DNA of 11,289 nt, from the NCBI GenBank assembly GCA_964362645.1, contig CAYIFC010000019.1:1-11289 (forward strand), written 5' to 3'. This DNA is from CAYIFC01 sp964362645 (GTDB lineage Bacteria > Patescibacteriota > Minisyncoccia > Phycocordibacterales > JACOZG01). The position numbers and the translations under genes are program-made. The notes beneath the pieces are model-generated. The model searched no databases and was not told where the DNA came from. It saw nothing but the letters and a program-made list of their open reading frames with translations. Positions 5,733 through 11,289 of this stretch are shown here, piece after piece; within the stretch, counting starts at the first letter, position 1; every line of letters starts with the position of its first letter.

Positions 5733-6120
5733 ACAATTAATTGAAGCCGTTAAGAATATCCCAATTGTTGCCGAACAGGAGCAATGGGTTCTTACTTTTG
5801 ATAAAGAAGAGGGAAGTTTGTTTTATTCGCCGGAAAAGATTTCTGATAATGCTCAGTTGCATCAAGTTACAGATGAATATGCCTTATATTTGGATGAAAA
5901 CTTTAAACCCCAAGGCGTGATGATCGAGTATTTTAAAGAGAACTTCCTGAAACATCACAAATCTTTCAGTAATTTATGCAAAGAACTTCTTAGTAACAAT
6001 AAAGAAGAAGTAATAGTTTTAGATCCCAAAGAAACAAAAGATGATAAGGGTTTAGCTTTCACGGCTTTGCTTGAGACGACTCTAATAAAAGAAGCCGGAA
6101 TGAAACTTATTCCAGCTTAA
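5722..6120 (+). CDS. Hypothetical partner of the toxin-like gene (possible antitoxin, DUF2283-like)
   Basis: This 132-residue acidic protein begins inside the previous gene (ATG 5722, 11-nt overlap), so it is translationally coupled. The central part has WVLTFDKEEGSLFYSPEKI, then YALYLDENFKPQGVMIEYF. That short strand pattern with a D-x-D/L-Y start and a G-x-x-IEYF end recalls DUF2283-type proteins, which occur next to DUF4258-type toxins. No DNA-binding helix-turn-helix is obvious. The C-terminal 40 residues are unassigned. A function as antitoxin rests on position and the weak family resemblance. Confidence 0.45.
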   Translation: MTTKQLIEAVKNIPIVAEQEQWVLTFDKEEGSLFYSPEKISDNAQLHQVTDEYALYLDENFKPQGVMIEYFKENFLKHHKSFSNLCKELLSNNKEEVIVLDPKETKDDKGLAFTALLETTLIKEAGMKLIPA

Positions 6121-6139
6121 TATTATTTGATTTATTAAG

Positions 6140-6517
6140 TTATAAAATACCGTTCAAACCAGATATTGCTGATAAAATATAAAGCAAGAACCAAACAATA
6201 GAAATAAATAAAATTAAACTAAAAATAATACCAATAATTGCTGCATCTTTCCCGGGGATAGTAGGATTTTTTCTTATTTTTGCTAGGGTAACAATTCCAA
6301 ACACTAAGCCTAAAATACCTAAAGTTATTACCACTCCAATTATCAAGAATGGGAAAATAGGACTGCTCACGAATGAGCACCCGAAAGTTTGATTATTTGT
6401 TGCGAAATTAATATAACCACAACGTCCTATTGAATTAGCAATTATCCCTGCTGTCGGTCCAAAGATAAAAGCAAAGATGGGTAAGACCCAACTCCATGTC
6501 GCTAGTTTGTTTTTCAT
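6140..6517 (-). CDS. Small multi-span membrane protein (DUF4190-like)
   Basis: This 125-residue protein has three predicted membrane spans: about 8-27 (VLPIFAFIFGPTAGI), about 54-76 (FPFLIIGVVITLGILGLVFG) and about 90-115 (DAAIIGIIFSLILFISIVWFL). A loop between the first and second spans contains two Cys (RCGY, FGCSF). The GLVFGIVTLAKI ... GKDAAIIGIIFSLI arrangement resembles DUF4190-like proteins of unknown function. The start at 6517 is supported by an extended -10 exactly 7 nt upstream. It is convergent with the gene ending at 6120, with only 19 AT-rich bases between them and no clear terminator. Confidence 0.65.
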   Translation of the reverse strand: MKNKLATWSWVLPIFAFIFGPTAGIIANSIGRCGYINFATNNQTFGCSFVSSPIFPFLIIGVVITLGILGLVFGIVTLAKIRKNPTIPGKDAAIIGIIFSLILFISIVWFLLYILSAISGLNGIL

Positions 6518-6524
6518 AAGTTTA

Positions 6525-6533
6525 ATTTTATCA
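6525..6533 (-). promoter_or_regulatory. Extended -10 promoter, leaderless start
   Basis: On the minus strand TGATAAAAT (hexamer at 6525-6530) ends 7 nt before the ATG at 6517. It lies between the tRNA 3' end and the gene. Confidence 0.55.
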
Positions 6534-6538
6534 TTTTG

Positions 6539-6611
6539 TCCGCCCGGCAGGAATCGAACCTGCGACCGTTTGCTTAAAAGGCAACTGCTCTACCAACTGA
6601 GCTACGGGCGG
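6539..6611 (-). tRNA. tRNA-Lys (anticodon UUU)
   Basis: The 73 nt form a full cloverleaf on the minus strand. The acceptor stem is CCGCCCG with CGGGCGG, and the discriminator is A. The D-arm is GCTC-AGTTGGTA-GAGC. The anticodon arm is GTTGC-CTTTTAA-GCAAA with TTT at 34-36. The variable loop is 5 nt, and the T-arm is GCAGG-TTCGATT-CCTGC. The top pair of the anticodon stem (27-43) is a G-A mismatch. CCA is not encoded (CAAAA follows the discriminator). Confidence 0.95.
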
Positions 6612-6620
6612 TCTTTATAA

Positions 6621-6626
6621 ATTATA
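6621..6626 (-). promoter_or_regulatory. -10 box for tRNA-Lys
   Basis: TATAAT on the minus strand lies 9 nt before the mature 5' end; a second TATAAT is at 6631-6636. No clear -35 is seen. Confidence 0.45.
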
Positions 6627-6640
6627 AACTATTATATTTA

Positions 6641-6692
6641 CTGAGCCCCGATGCTCTATAAGGTCGGGACCCCGACTGTAACATCAGGGCTA
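6641..6692. repeat. Nested palindrome, likely operon terminator or dispersed element
   Basis: An outer 10-bp stem with one mismatch (6643-6652, AGCCCCGATG, with 6682-6691, CATCAGGGCT) encloses GTCGGG-AC-CCCGAC (6663-6676). It lies just downstream of the last gene of the minus-strand operon. No long T-run follows on the minus strand, so termination is uncertain. On its right side an 11-base copy of the tRNA-Lys 5' end is found (6689-6699). Confidence 0.6.
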
Positions 6693-6720
6693 CGGGCGGG
6701 TAAACAAAAGATTACCTATT

Positions 6721-7050
6721 TTAGAGCGGAAGGTCAAAGGCCCAGAGGCCGGGGCCGAGGAAGAGGAGGGAAAGGAGGATGGCGAGCAAGAGGATAAAAA
6801 GCTGACTGTTGATTTGTTTTTTCTTAAAATCGCGAATTATTAAAACTAAACCAGCGAGGGCCGCGCCTTGAGTGTAAAGGCCGATTAAAAGTAAGACGCC
6901 AATAATTGTCTGGAGTCCAGCCTCGGCCTTTCTGTTTTGTTTTAAATTTGTTTTGGATTGAATAAAAAAAACAATCGTTATCGCTAAGCGCAGAATTACT
7001 GGCCCCAAAAGGGCGAAATCAAGGAGGGTAGGGAAGAGGCTTAAAACCAT
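6721..7050 (-). CDS. DoxX-like small membrane protein
   Basis: This 109-residue protein is almost entirely hydrophobic, with about four spans. It begins LFPTLLDFALLGPVILRLAITIVFF, has a basic loop (QSKTNLKQNRKAEAG), then TIIGVLLLIGLYTQGAALAGLVLII and a last span LFILLLAILLSLLFLGPGLW. The phrases LLGPVILRLA and LLLIGLYTQ-AAL resemble DoxX-family proteins, whose role in CPR is unknown. It overlaps the end of the preceding gene by 10 nt, so it is the last gene of the operon starting at ruvA. Confidence 0.65.
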   Translation of the reverse strand: MVLSLFPTLLDFALLGPVILRLAITIVFFIQSKTNLKQNRKAEAGLQTIIGVLLLIGLYTQGAALAGLVLIIRDFKKKQINSQLFILLLAILLSLLFLGPGLWAFDLPL

Positions 7051-7610
7051 GCCATTATCTTATCATTATTAAACACTTTAATTAAATTTTTATCCCACCA
7101 AATTGGTGCCGTAGATTGATTTAAATACACTCGCCATTCGGGGAGAAAGAAGTTTGGCTCAACAAGATGACGGTCGAGGCAGGTGAGGTAGTCGGTCCCA
7201 AATTCGATCGAAGCCGACAGTGGCGGTTCAAAGTTTTGGAATTGAGCTAAGAGGCCGCTGCATTGCTGGAGCCGGAAAGAGTCGCCGAGCGGCGACTGAC
7301 CATAATTGATTACCAATCTTTCGCCCGGGGCTAAAATAATCGGTTCAAGGTTAGCGATTTGCCCAATACGGAAGACTTGGATCGCTTCCCCCAATTCAAT
7401 CGAGTTGGTAGGGTCGGTTCCGATTTTCCAATTACTCACGTCGAACGATTGCTGGTTACTGGGATTGGCTGTGAGGACGAAGTAGCCGCCCTCTTTTGAT
7501 AAAATAAAGTGATTAACTTGGTTTGATTGTCGGATGAGCAAAATACCAATAAGAAAAATTCCGGCGACAGCGACTCCGATTAAGATTTTGGGTAAAGTGG
7601 TTGTGGTCAT
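7041..7610 (-). CDS. Membrane-anchored lamin-tail-like domain protein
   Basis: This 189-residue protein has an N-terminal hydrophobic anchor (about 8-26, ILIGVAVAGIFLIGILLI) and an extracellular part. That part resembles lamin-tail (LTD) beta-sandwich domains: FDVSNWKIG, a strand region, ILAPGERLVINYGQSPLG, then DSFRLQQCSGLL and FEPPLS. Two Cys (C117, C144) could form a disulfide, and the C-terminus is rich in aromatics (EWRVYL, PIWWDK). I chose ATG 7610 because it overlaps the fpg stop as ATGA; an upstream ATG at 7628 would add six residues. CPR genomes often carry related secreted LTD proteins of unknown role. It sits between a DNA repair gene and a DoxX-like gene. Confidence 0.65.
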   Translation of the reverse strand: MTTTTLPKILIGVAVAGIFLIGILLIRQSNQVNHFILSKEGGYFVLTANPSNQQSFDVSNWKIGTDPTNSIELGEAIQVFRIGQIANLEPIILAPGERLVINYGQSPLGDSFRLQQCSGLLAQFQNFEPPLSASIEFGTDYLTCLDRHLVEPNFFLPEWRVYLNQSTAPIWWDKNLIKVFNNDKIMAWF

Positions 7611-8449
7611 TTTTGGCAATAAGCGCAATAGTGGGTGCCGCGTCCGGCGTGCTTACTTTTGGTAATCGGCCGACGGCACTTAAGGCAAGGTTTACCACCT
7701 CGGCCGTAGACGCGCAAGTGTGCATGGAAGCCACCCTTCGCGCCACTCGCCCGGCGATAGTCGCGTGAAGAGGTGCCGCCATGGCGCAGGGAGTGGCGCA
7801 AAACGGCCATGATTGCTCGTCGCAGGCTCTGCCCCTCACTAGTAGTTATAGACTCTGCGCGTCGCTCTGGTCTTACTTTGGCGCGATGACAGGCCTCATC
7901 AACGTAGATGTTGCCTAAACCAGCGATCAAGGTTTGGTCGAGGAGAACTTGCTTGAGGGTGCGCTGAGGATAACGGTTTAAAATCTTTTCCCATGCTGAC
8001 TTAGTTAGCGTTTCAAGAGGTTCGGGGCCAAGATTGTTTGTAATTTTCTCTAGTGCTTCGGTCGTCATTAATCGCATCCAACCGAACTTGCGTAGATCGT
8101 TAAAGTCGAGCCGCGCGCCACTTTTAAAATTAAAACTAACTCGAGTATGCCCCAGTGGCCCAGAGTGACCCCCCATAATCACTCCTCCCTTTTTAGGTGT
8201 AAAGATTAATTGTCCAGTCATTTTAAGATGGATGACCAAAAAATTTCCATCAGTTAGATGGATAATTAGCATTTTCGCCCGCCGTTCTACTTTTTTTATT
8301 ATTTTATTTTTTAATCTCGCGGCGAACTGTCGTGGAGTTAAGGGGGCAACAGCTTTTGGCCAAAATATTTTAACGTGAGTGATTGTTTGTTCGGAGAGGA
8401 GGGGAGAGAGGTCGCGTCGTAAGGTCTCAACTTCGGGGAGTTCGGGCAT
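7607..8449 (-). CDS. mutM: Formamidopyrimidine-DNA glycosylase
   Basis: This 280-residue Fpg/MutM removes oxidised purines (8-oxoG, FaPy) and cleaves the abasic strand in base excision repair. The N-terminus MPELPEVETLRR has catalytic P2 and E3. K59 (RRAKML) and H74/M77 (VIHLKMTGQL) follow. The H2TH region has LLDQTLIAGLGNIYVDE. The zinc finger is complete (C255, C258, C275, C278), with R270 in AGRGTHYC. Normal length. The start lies 23 nt inside the end of the Mur ligase gene and the stop overlaps the next ATG, so it depends on the operon for expression. Confidence 0.95.
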   Translation of the reverse strand: MPELPEVETLRRDLSPLLSEQTITHVKIFWPKAVAPLTPRQFAARLKNKIIKKVERRAKMLIIHLTDGNFLVIHLKMTGQLIFTPKKGGVIMGGHSGPLGHTRVSFNFKSGARLDFNDLRKFGWMRLMTTEALEKITNNLGPEPLETLTKSAWEKILNRYPQRTLKQVLLDQTLIAGLGNIYVDEACHRAKVRPERRAESITTSEGQSLRRAIMAVLRHSLRHGGTSSRDYRRASGAKGGFHAHLRVYGRGGKPCLKCRRPITKSKHAGRGTHYCAYCQK

Positions 8450-9752
8450 GGGAAGATAGCTTCTGGCTTTTAGCTTCTAGTTTTTCTAACTCTTCTTTTA
8501 CCACCTCCGCATCTGACCAAGGTGTTCTCTGGCCTTTTGGGCCCATAATGTAAGGATCGGTGCCCTTCCCGGTAATGATCACTACTTCGCCCGGTTTCGC
8601 CTCTAGTAGAGCGGCGCGGATCGCCGTGCGCCGATCCAGAACAATTTGTGGTTTGGTTGAAGACATTCCCCGCGCGATCTCGTTCACGATCGCTACCGGA
8701 TCTTCGTCGTAAGGATCTTCGTTGGCAAGAATAACAACGCGGCAATGCTCACCGGCGATGCGGCCCATTACGGGGCGCTTCCAACGATCCCGACCGCCGC
8801 CAGTAGAGCCGAGCAGGCAGACCTTACCTCGTCCGGCGAAAGTTTGGTACACCGCCTGGAGTGACTCGGGCGTGTGAGCGTAATCAACGATGACAGGGAA
8901 GCCTTTTCCCTCAATCCGTTCCATCCGGCCACCAATCATCTTAAGATTTTCAATCCCGATTTTAATCGTTTCTATATTTATATTGTTTCGTTGCGCCCAC
9001 GTTGCCGCCGCCAAAATATTTTGGAGATTAAAGGTGCCGGGTAGTTTGGTCCTGATTTCAGTACTCTTAAACGTGAGTGATCCGCCGTTTTCGCTCGCTT
9101 GCCACGGTTTGGCTTGGTTAAGAGAATACTTAACTCCTGTGGCTTGATTACCAACTGTCGCCAGAAATTTTTCACTCACCGGATCATCCCCATTAACGAT
9201 CATTAATTTGTTCGGTTTGCGCGAGTTGGCTAGGGCTGTGGCAATCGAGAGTTTAGCCAACAGATAGTTCTCGTACGATCCGTGAGCTTCGATGTGCTCA
9301 CGCGCCAGGTTGGTAAAGATGAGAGCATCGAGCGCAATAAAGCGATGACGGAACTGCTTGGCGCCTTCGGAGGTCAGTTCGATTAGGGCGTGTGTGCAAC
9401 CGGCTTTAACCGCCTCGCGGAGAAAGCGTTGGAGAAAGAAACGACCCTGGATCGTCATTTTAAATTTGTTAGGTTGCGAGCTCGCGTCAATTTTAATTCG
9501 CAAAGTGCTAGCAATCGCCGTCTTTTTGCCGGCCGCTTCTAAGATAGCATTGGCGACTTCGATGGTTGAAGTTTTGCCCTTGGTCCCAGTCACGGCTAGG
9601 ACATAAAGTTGGCGCGACGGAAAGCGATAAATAATTGCGCCCAAGAGCGCTAAAAGAAAATGGTAGATTGGCTGGGCGGCTGTAAAAATAGAGCGGGGGA
9701 TGATCGCTCGCCCAATCTTTAAAGTTTTTTCTAGCCAGAGTTTCGGCTCCAT
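8427..9752 (-). CDS. MurE-like UDP-N-acetylmuramyl-peptide ligase
   Basis: This 441-residue Mur ligase is most like MurE, which adds the third amino acid to the peptidoglycan stem peptide. The ATP site is VTGTKGKTST (54-63). TNLAREHIEAHGS (147-159) and K167 give the Mg/carbamyl-lysine site. Other motifs are FNLQNILAAA (241-250), GRMERI (275-280), VDYAHTPESL (289-298) and GGGRDRWKRPVMG (318-330). The C-terminal domain has VIITGKGTDPYI. The N-terminal UDP-binding domain is replaced by only about 50 residues with a hydrophobic stretch (29-42). Where MurE enzymes carry the diaminopimelate-reading DNPR, this one has EDPYDEDP (345-352), so its amino acid substrate cannot be assumed. The start is 3 nt after the ruvA stop, and the last 23 nt overlap mutM. 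Confidence 0.85.
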   Translation of the reverse strand: MEPKLWLEKTLKIGRAIIPRSIFTAAQPIYHFLLALLGAIIYRFPSRQLYVLAVTGTKGKTSTIEVANAILEAAGKKTAIASTLRIKIDASSQPNKFKMTIQGRFFLQRFLREAVKAGCTHALIELTSEGAKQFRHRFIALDALIFTNLAREHIEAHGSYENYLLAKLSIATALANSRKPNKLMIVNGDDPVSEKFLATVGNQATGVKYSLNQAKPWQASENGGSLTFKSTEIRTKLPGTFNLQNILAAATWAQRNNINIETIKIGIENLKMIGGRMERIEGKGFPVIVDYAHTPESLQAVYQTFAGRGKVCLLGSTGGGRDRWKRPVMGRIAGEHCRVVILANEDPYDEDPVAIVNEIARGMSSTKPQIVLDRRTAIRAALLEAKPGEVVIITGKGTDPYIMGPKGQRTPWSDAEVVKEELEKLEAKSQKLSSHARTPRS

Positions 9753-9755
9753 AAG

Positions 9756-10334
9756 TTATTTCGCTAGGATTTTAAGTGCGGCTTTAACTCTTTGGCCTGG
9801 GTCAGTAATGTCGGCCGGGAGATTCTTCATGGCACGGCGCACTTGTTCGTCGGTGTAGCCGAGCGTTCTAAGAGCTTCGGCCACATCGGCGTCGGTTTGG
9901 TTGTGTGGCGTCGTCTCGCTTGAGCTCAAGCTACCGAGTTTGTCGGCTAAAGCATGGACGATCTTGTCGGCGCTTTTACGGCCTAAGCCGCCAACGCGCG
10001 TAAGATGACCGGCGTCACCCGAGGCCACAGCTTGGCGGAGCGCGGCCGGCGTTACGAGACTTAACACACCGAGCGCTGTCTTCGGGCCGATACTCGGCAC
10101 CGTGATTAAGAGCTCAAAGATGGCCAATTCGTCGGGGGAGATAAAGCCATAGAGATCAAGGGCGTTCTCGCGGACAGCCAGGTAGGTCCAGAGGGTAATC
10201 ACCTTGTCGCCCACCGTTTTAAGCTGGGCTAGGGCGTCAGGTGTGAGGGCGAGACGGTAGCCGACGCCGCCAACCTTAAGGATCGCCGCCTTAAGGCCAA
10301 CTTGAGCCACCGTGCCAGTTAATTGACCAATCAT
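9756..10334 (-). CDS. ruvA: Holliday junction branch migration protein RuvA
   Basis: The 192-residue RuvA binds four-way junctions and loads RuvB helicase. Domain I (1-64) begins MIGQLTGTV and contains YLAVRENALDLYGF. Domain II has two helix-hairpin-helix motifs, ITVPSIGPKTALGVL (77-91) and VGGLGRKSADKIV (114-126). An acidic/polar linker (about 136-148) leads to domain III (149-192) with EALRTLGYTDEQVRRAM. I chose ATG 10334 over 10361 because the family starts MIG and because a -10 box lies 8 nt upstream; the longer form would include the promoter. It is first in the five-gene operon. RuvB and RuvC are not in the window. Confidence 0.95.
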   Translation of the reverse strand: MIGQLTGTVAQVGLKAAILKVGGVGYRLALTPDALAQLKTVGDKVITLWTYLAVRENALDLYGFISPDELAIFELLITVPSIGPKTALGVLSLVTPAALRQAVASGDAGHLTRVGGLGRKSADKIVHALADKLGSLSSSETTPHNQTDADVAEALRTLGYTDEQVRRAMKNLPADITDPGQRVKAALKILAK

Positions 10335-10342
10335 TGTTTTAT

Positions 10343-10352
10343 ATGATAGCAT
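10343..10352. promoter_or_regulatory. Overlapping divergent -10 regions for ruvA and rpsT
   Basis: On the minus strand TGCTATCAT (hexamer at 10343-10348) is an extended -10 ending 8 nt before the ruvA ATG. On the plus strand TGATAGCAT (hexamer 10347-10352) could serve rpsT, giving a leader of about 12 nt. The two share bases, so the two operons may compete for polymerase. Confidence 0.45.
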
Positions 10353-10370
10353 CCCTTTCATAACATATTT

Positions 10371-10613
10371 ATGCCGATAACCAAATCAGCTAAGAAGGCC
10401 CTCCGCGCTTCGCGCAATAAACGGCAGTTTAATATTGGCCGCCTGCGCGCCATGAAGGAGTCAATCAAAGGTTTTAAGAAAGCGCCTCAAGCCGACGCTT
10501 TAGCTCGTGTTTACAAGGCGATCGACAAGGCCGCCAAGCGCGGAATCATCAAGAAGGCTACCGCCGCTCGCCGTAAGGCCGGCGTGGCTAAGTTAGTTGC
10601 AGGGAAGAAGTAG
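10371..10613 (+). CDS. rpsT: Small ribosomal subunit protein bS20
   Basis: This 80-residue, strongly basic protein begins MPITKSAKKALRASRNKRQFN and ends KRGIIKKATAARRKAGVAKLV. That is the three-helix pattern of S20, which binds 16S rRNA in the 30S body. The length is near the family norm. There is no Shine-Dalgarno sequence before the ATG, and the leader is probably only about a dozen bases. It is divergent from ruvA and is followed 27 nt later by the NYN gene. Confidence 0.95.
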   Translation: MPITKSAKKALRASRNKRQFNIGRLRAMKESIKGFKKAPQADALARVYKAIDKAAKRGIIKKATAARRKAGVAKLVAGKK

Positions 10614-10640
10614 GGTTTAGGCATTAGGAGTAAGAGTTTG

Positions 10641-11117
10641 ATGAATAATTACGCCTTCATCGATAGTCAAAATGTTTATTTATCAATTAAATCTCAGGGT
10701 TGGGATATTGATTGGAAAAGGTTTGGGGTTTACTTAAAAGAGCATTACAAAGTACAAAAAGCCTATCTCTTTATCGGTTATATTGAGGGGAATAACGATT
10801 TGTATATTAAGTTACAAGAAGCAGGTTTTGTCTGTATTTTTAAACCCGTCCTTACTTATAAAGACGGCACGATCAAGGGTAATGTTGATGCCGAATTGGT
10901 TTTGCACACTATGATTCAGTTCTCTAATTTTGATAAAGCTGTAATTGCAACTGGTGACGGCGATTTTTATTGTCTGATCCAGTACTTGTTTGAAAACAAT
11001 AAACTTCAAACAGTTCTTGTTCCAAATCGCCACAAATATTCGGCGTTACTTAAAAAATTTGCCAAGAAAAATATTGCCTTTATGAACGACTTAAAAAACA
11101 AAATTAGCCTAAAATGA
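10641..11117 (+). CDS. NYN domain protein (LabA/PIN-like RNase)
   Basis: This 158-residue protein has the NYN fold of the PIN-like nuclease superfamily. Acidic metal-binding residues are at the expected places: D8 and N11 in YAFIDSQNVY, D83 in KGNVDAELVLH, and D106/D108 in VIATGDGDFYCLI. The length is typical of single-domain LabA-like proteins. AGGAG at 10626-10630 serves the start. It is 10 nt from ATG 10641 and 7 nt from an in-frame TTG at 10638, so either could be used; the family usually starts at MNNYAFID. It is more AT-rich than rpsT. An RNA-processing role is inferred from the family; the substrate is unknown. Confidence 0.85.
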   Translation: MNNYAFIDSQNVYLSIKSQGWDIDWKRFGVYLKEHYKVQKAYLFIGYIEGNNDLYIKLQEAGFVCIFKPVLTYKDGTIKGNVDAELVLHTMIQFSNFDKAVIATGDGDFYCLIQYLFENNKLQTVLVPNRHKYSALLKKFAKKNIAFMNDLKNKISLK

Positions 11118-11156
11118 AAAGGACCCTCGCAGGACGAGCCTGCGAGGGGACTTTTC
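11118..11156. terminator. Bidirectional hairpin terminator
   Basis: A perfect 10-bp stem (11124-11133 with 11139-11148, CCCTCGCAGG/CCTGCGAGGG) has a 5-nt loop. ACTTTTCG follows on the plus strand and TCCTTTTCATTTT follows on the minus strand. It ends the NYN gene, and could also end a minus-strand transcript. Confidence 0.8.
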
Positions 11157-11170
11157 GTGGTGATGGGGTC

Positions 11171-11198
11171 AGTATAGCATAGTCACTTTTTCATGCAA
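11171..11198 (-). promoter_or_regulatory. Minus-strand promoter with extended -10
   Basis: On the minus strand TTGCAT (11193-11198), a 16-nt spacer and TATACT (11171-11176) preceded by TGC place a start near 11164. Downstream on that strand is only the hairpin at 11118-11156, and then the antisense of the NYN gene. Confidence 0.45.
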
Positions 11199-11289
11199 CT
11201 TTCGTCGTCCGACGCAAATCCTCCAAGGCTAAGCTCTTAAGGGGGGGGGGGTAATAAGTAGGGTTTATTGCTTAAAAAAAATAAAATAA

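Noticed and set aside
6641..6699. A second tRNA gene next to tRNA-Lys
   Set aside because: Only 11 bases of the acceptor/D-arm start are present; there is no anticodon arm or T-arm.
10335..10361. Upstream ATG for ruvA
   Set aside because: The added nine residues overlap the -10 box; the family N-terminus is MIG.

Overview
The window looks like a chromosomal segment of a Candidate Phyla Radiation (Patescibacteria, Parcubacteria-like) bacterium read with the standard code. The reasons are small genes packed with 4-11 nt overlaps, several genes that appear to be leaderless (a -10 box 7-8 nt before the ATG), short versions of housekeeping proteins, many GC-rich palindromes between genes, and exported proteins with PG-binding-like, fibronectin III-like and lamin-tail-like domains. 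Trp is encoded by TGG throughout, and conserved genes end normally at TAA/TAG/TGA, so the code-25 (TGA=Gly) lineages are unlikely. The exact lineage cannot be read from this window.

Layout. 1-219 is the end of an unidentified membrane protein, closed by a terminator. 297-1415 is a secreted modular protein with its own promoter and terminator. 1431-1486 is a palindromic element. 1499-2840 is the most interesting part. A gene with a perfect-consensus promoter and a 5' hairpin ends in a segment that looks like the variable region of a diversity-generating retroelement (DGR) target. An in-frame TGA interrupts that segment 16 codons before the apparent natural end. A terminator follows, and then a reverse-transcriptase fragment that begins, at a palindrome, just past where the catalytic YxDD motif would lie. 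I read this as a stranded, decayed DGR with no visible template repeat. 2837-3610 is a PD-(D/E)XK nuclease with four Cys. 3670-3804 is a 44-residue membrane-anchored peptide missed by long-ORF calling. 3887-5331 is an exonuclease III-like AP endonuclease overlapping a DNA polymerase III delta-like gene. 5388-6120 is an overlapping pair that resembles a toxin-antitoxin module.

On the minus strand, 10334 down to 6721 is one tight five-gene operon: ruvA, a MurE-like Mur ligase, fpg/mutM, a lamin-tail-like membrane-anchored protein and a DoxX-like membrane protein. A palindrome at 6641-6692, tRNA-Lys(UUU) at 6539-6611 and a small membrane protein at 6140-6517 follow in the same direction. rpsT diverges from ruvA, with overlapping -10 regions, and a NYN-domain protein follows it. 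The last 130 bases hold a bidirectional hairpin terminator, a good minus-strand promoter pointing into it, an 11-G tract and an A-rich end; I see no gene there.

Functionally the window mixes DNA repair and replication (xth, holA, ruvA, fpg, nuclease), cell-wall synthesis (Mur ligase, PG-binding protein), translation (tRNA-Lys, S20) and accessory elements (DGR remnant, TA-like pair, palindromes).
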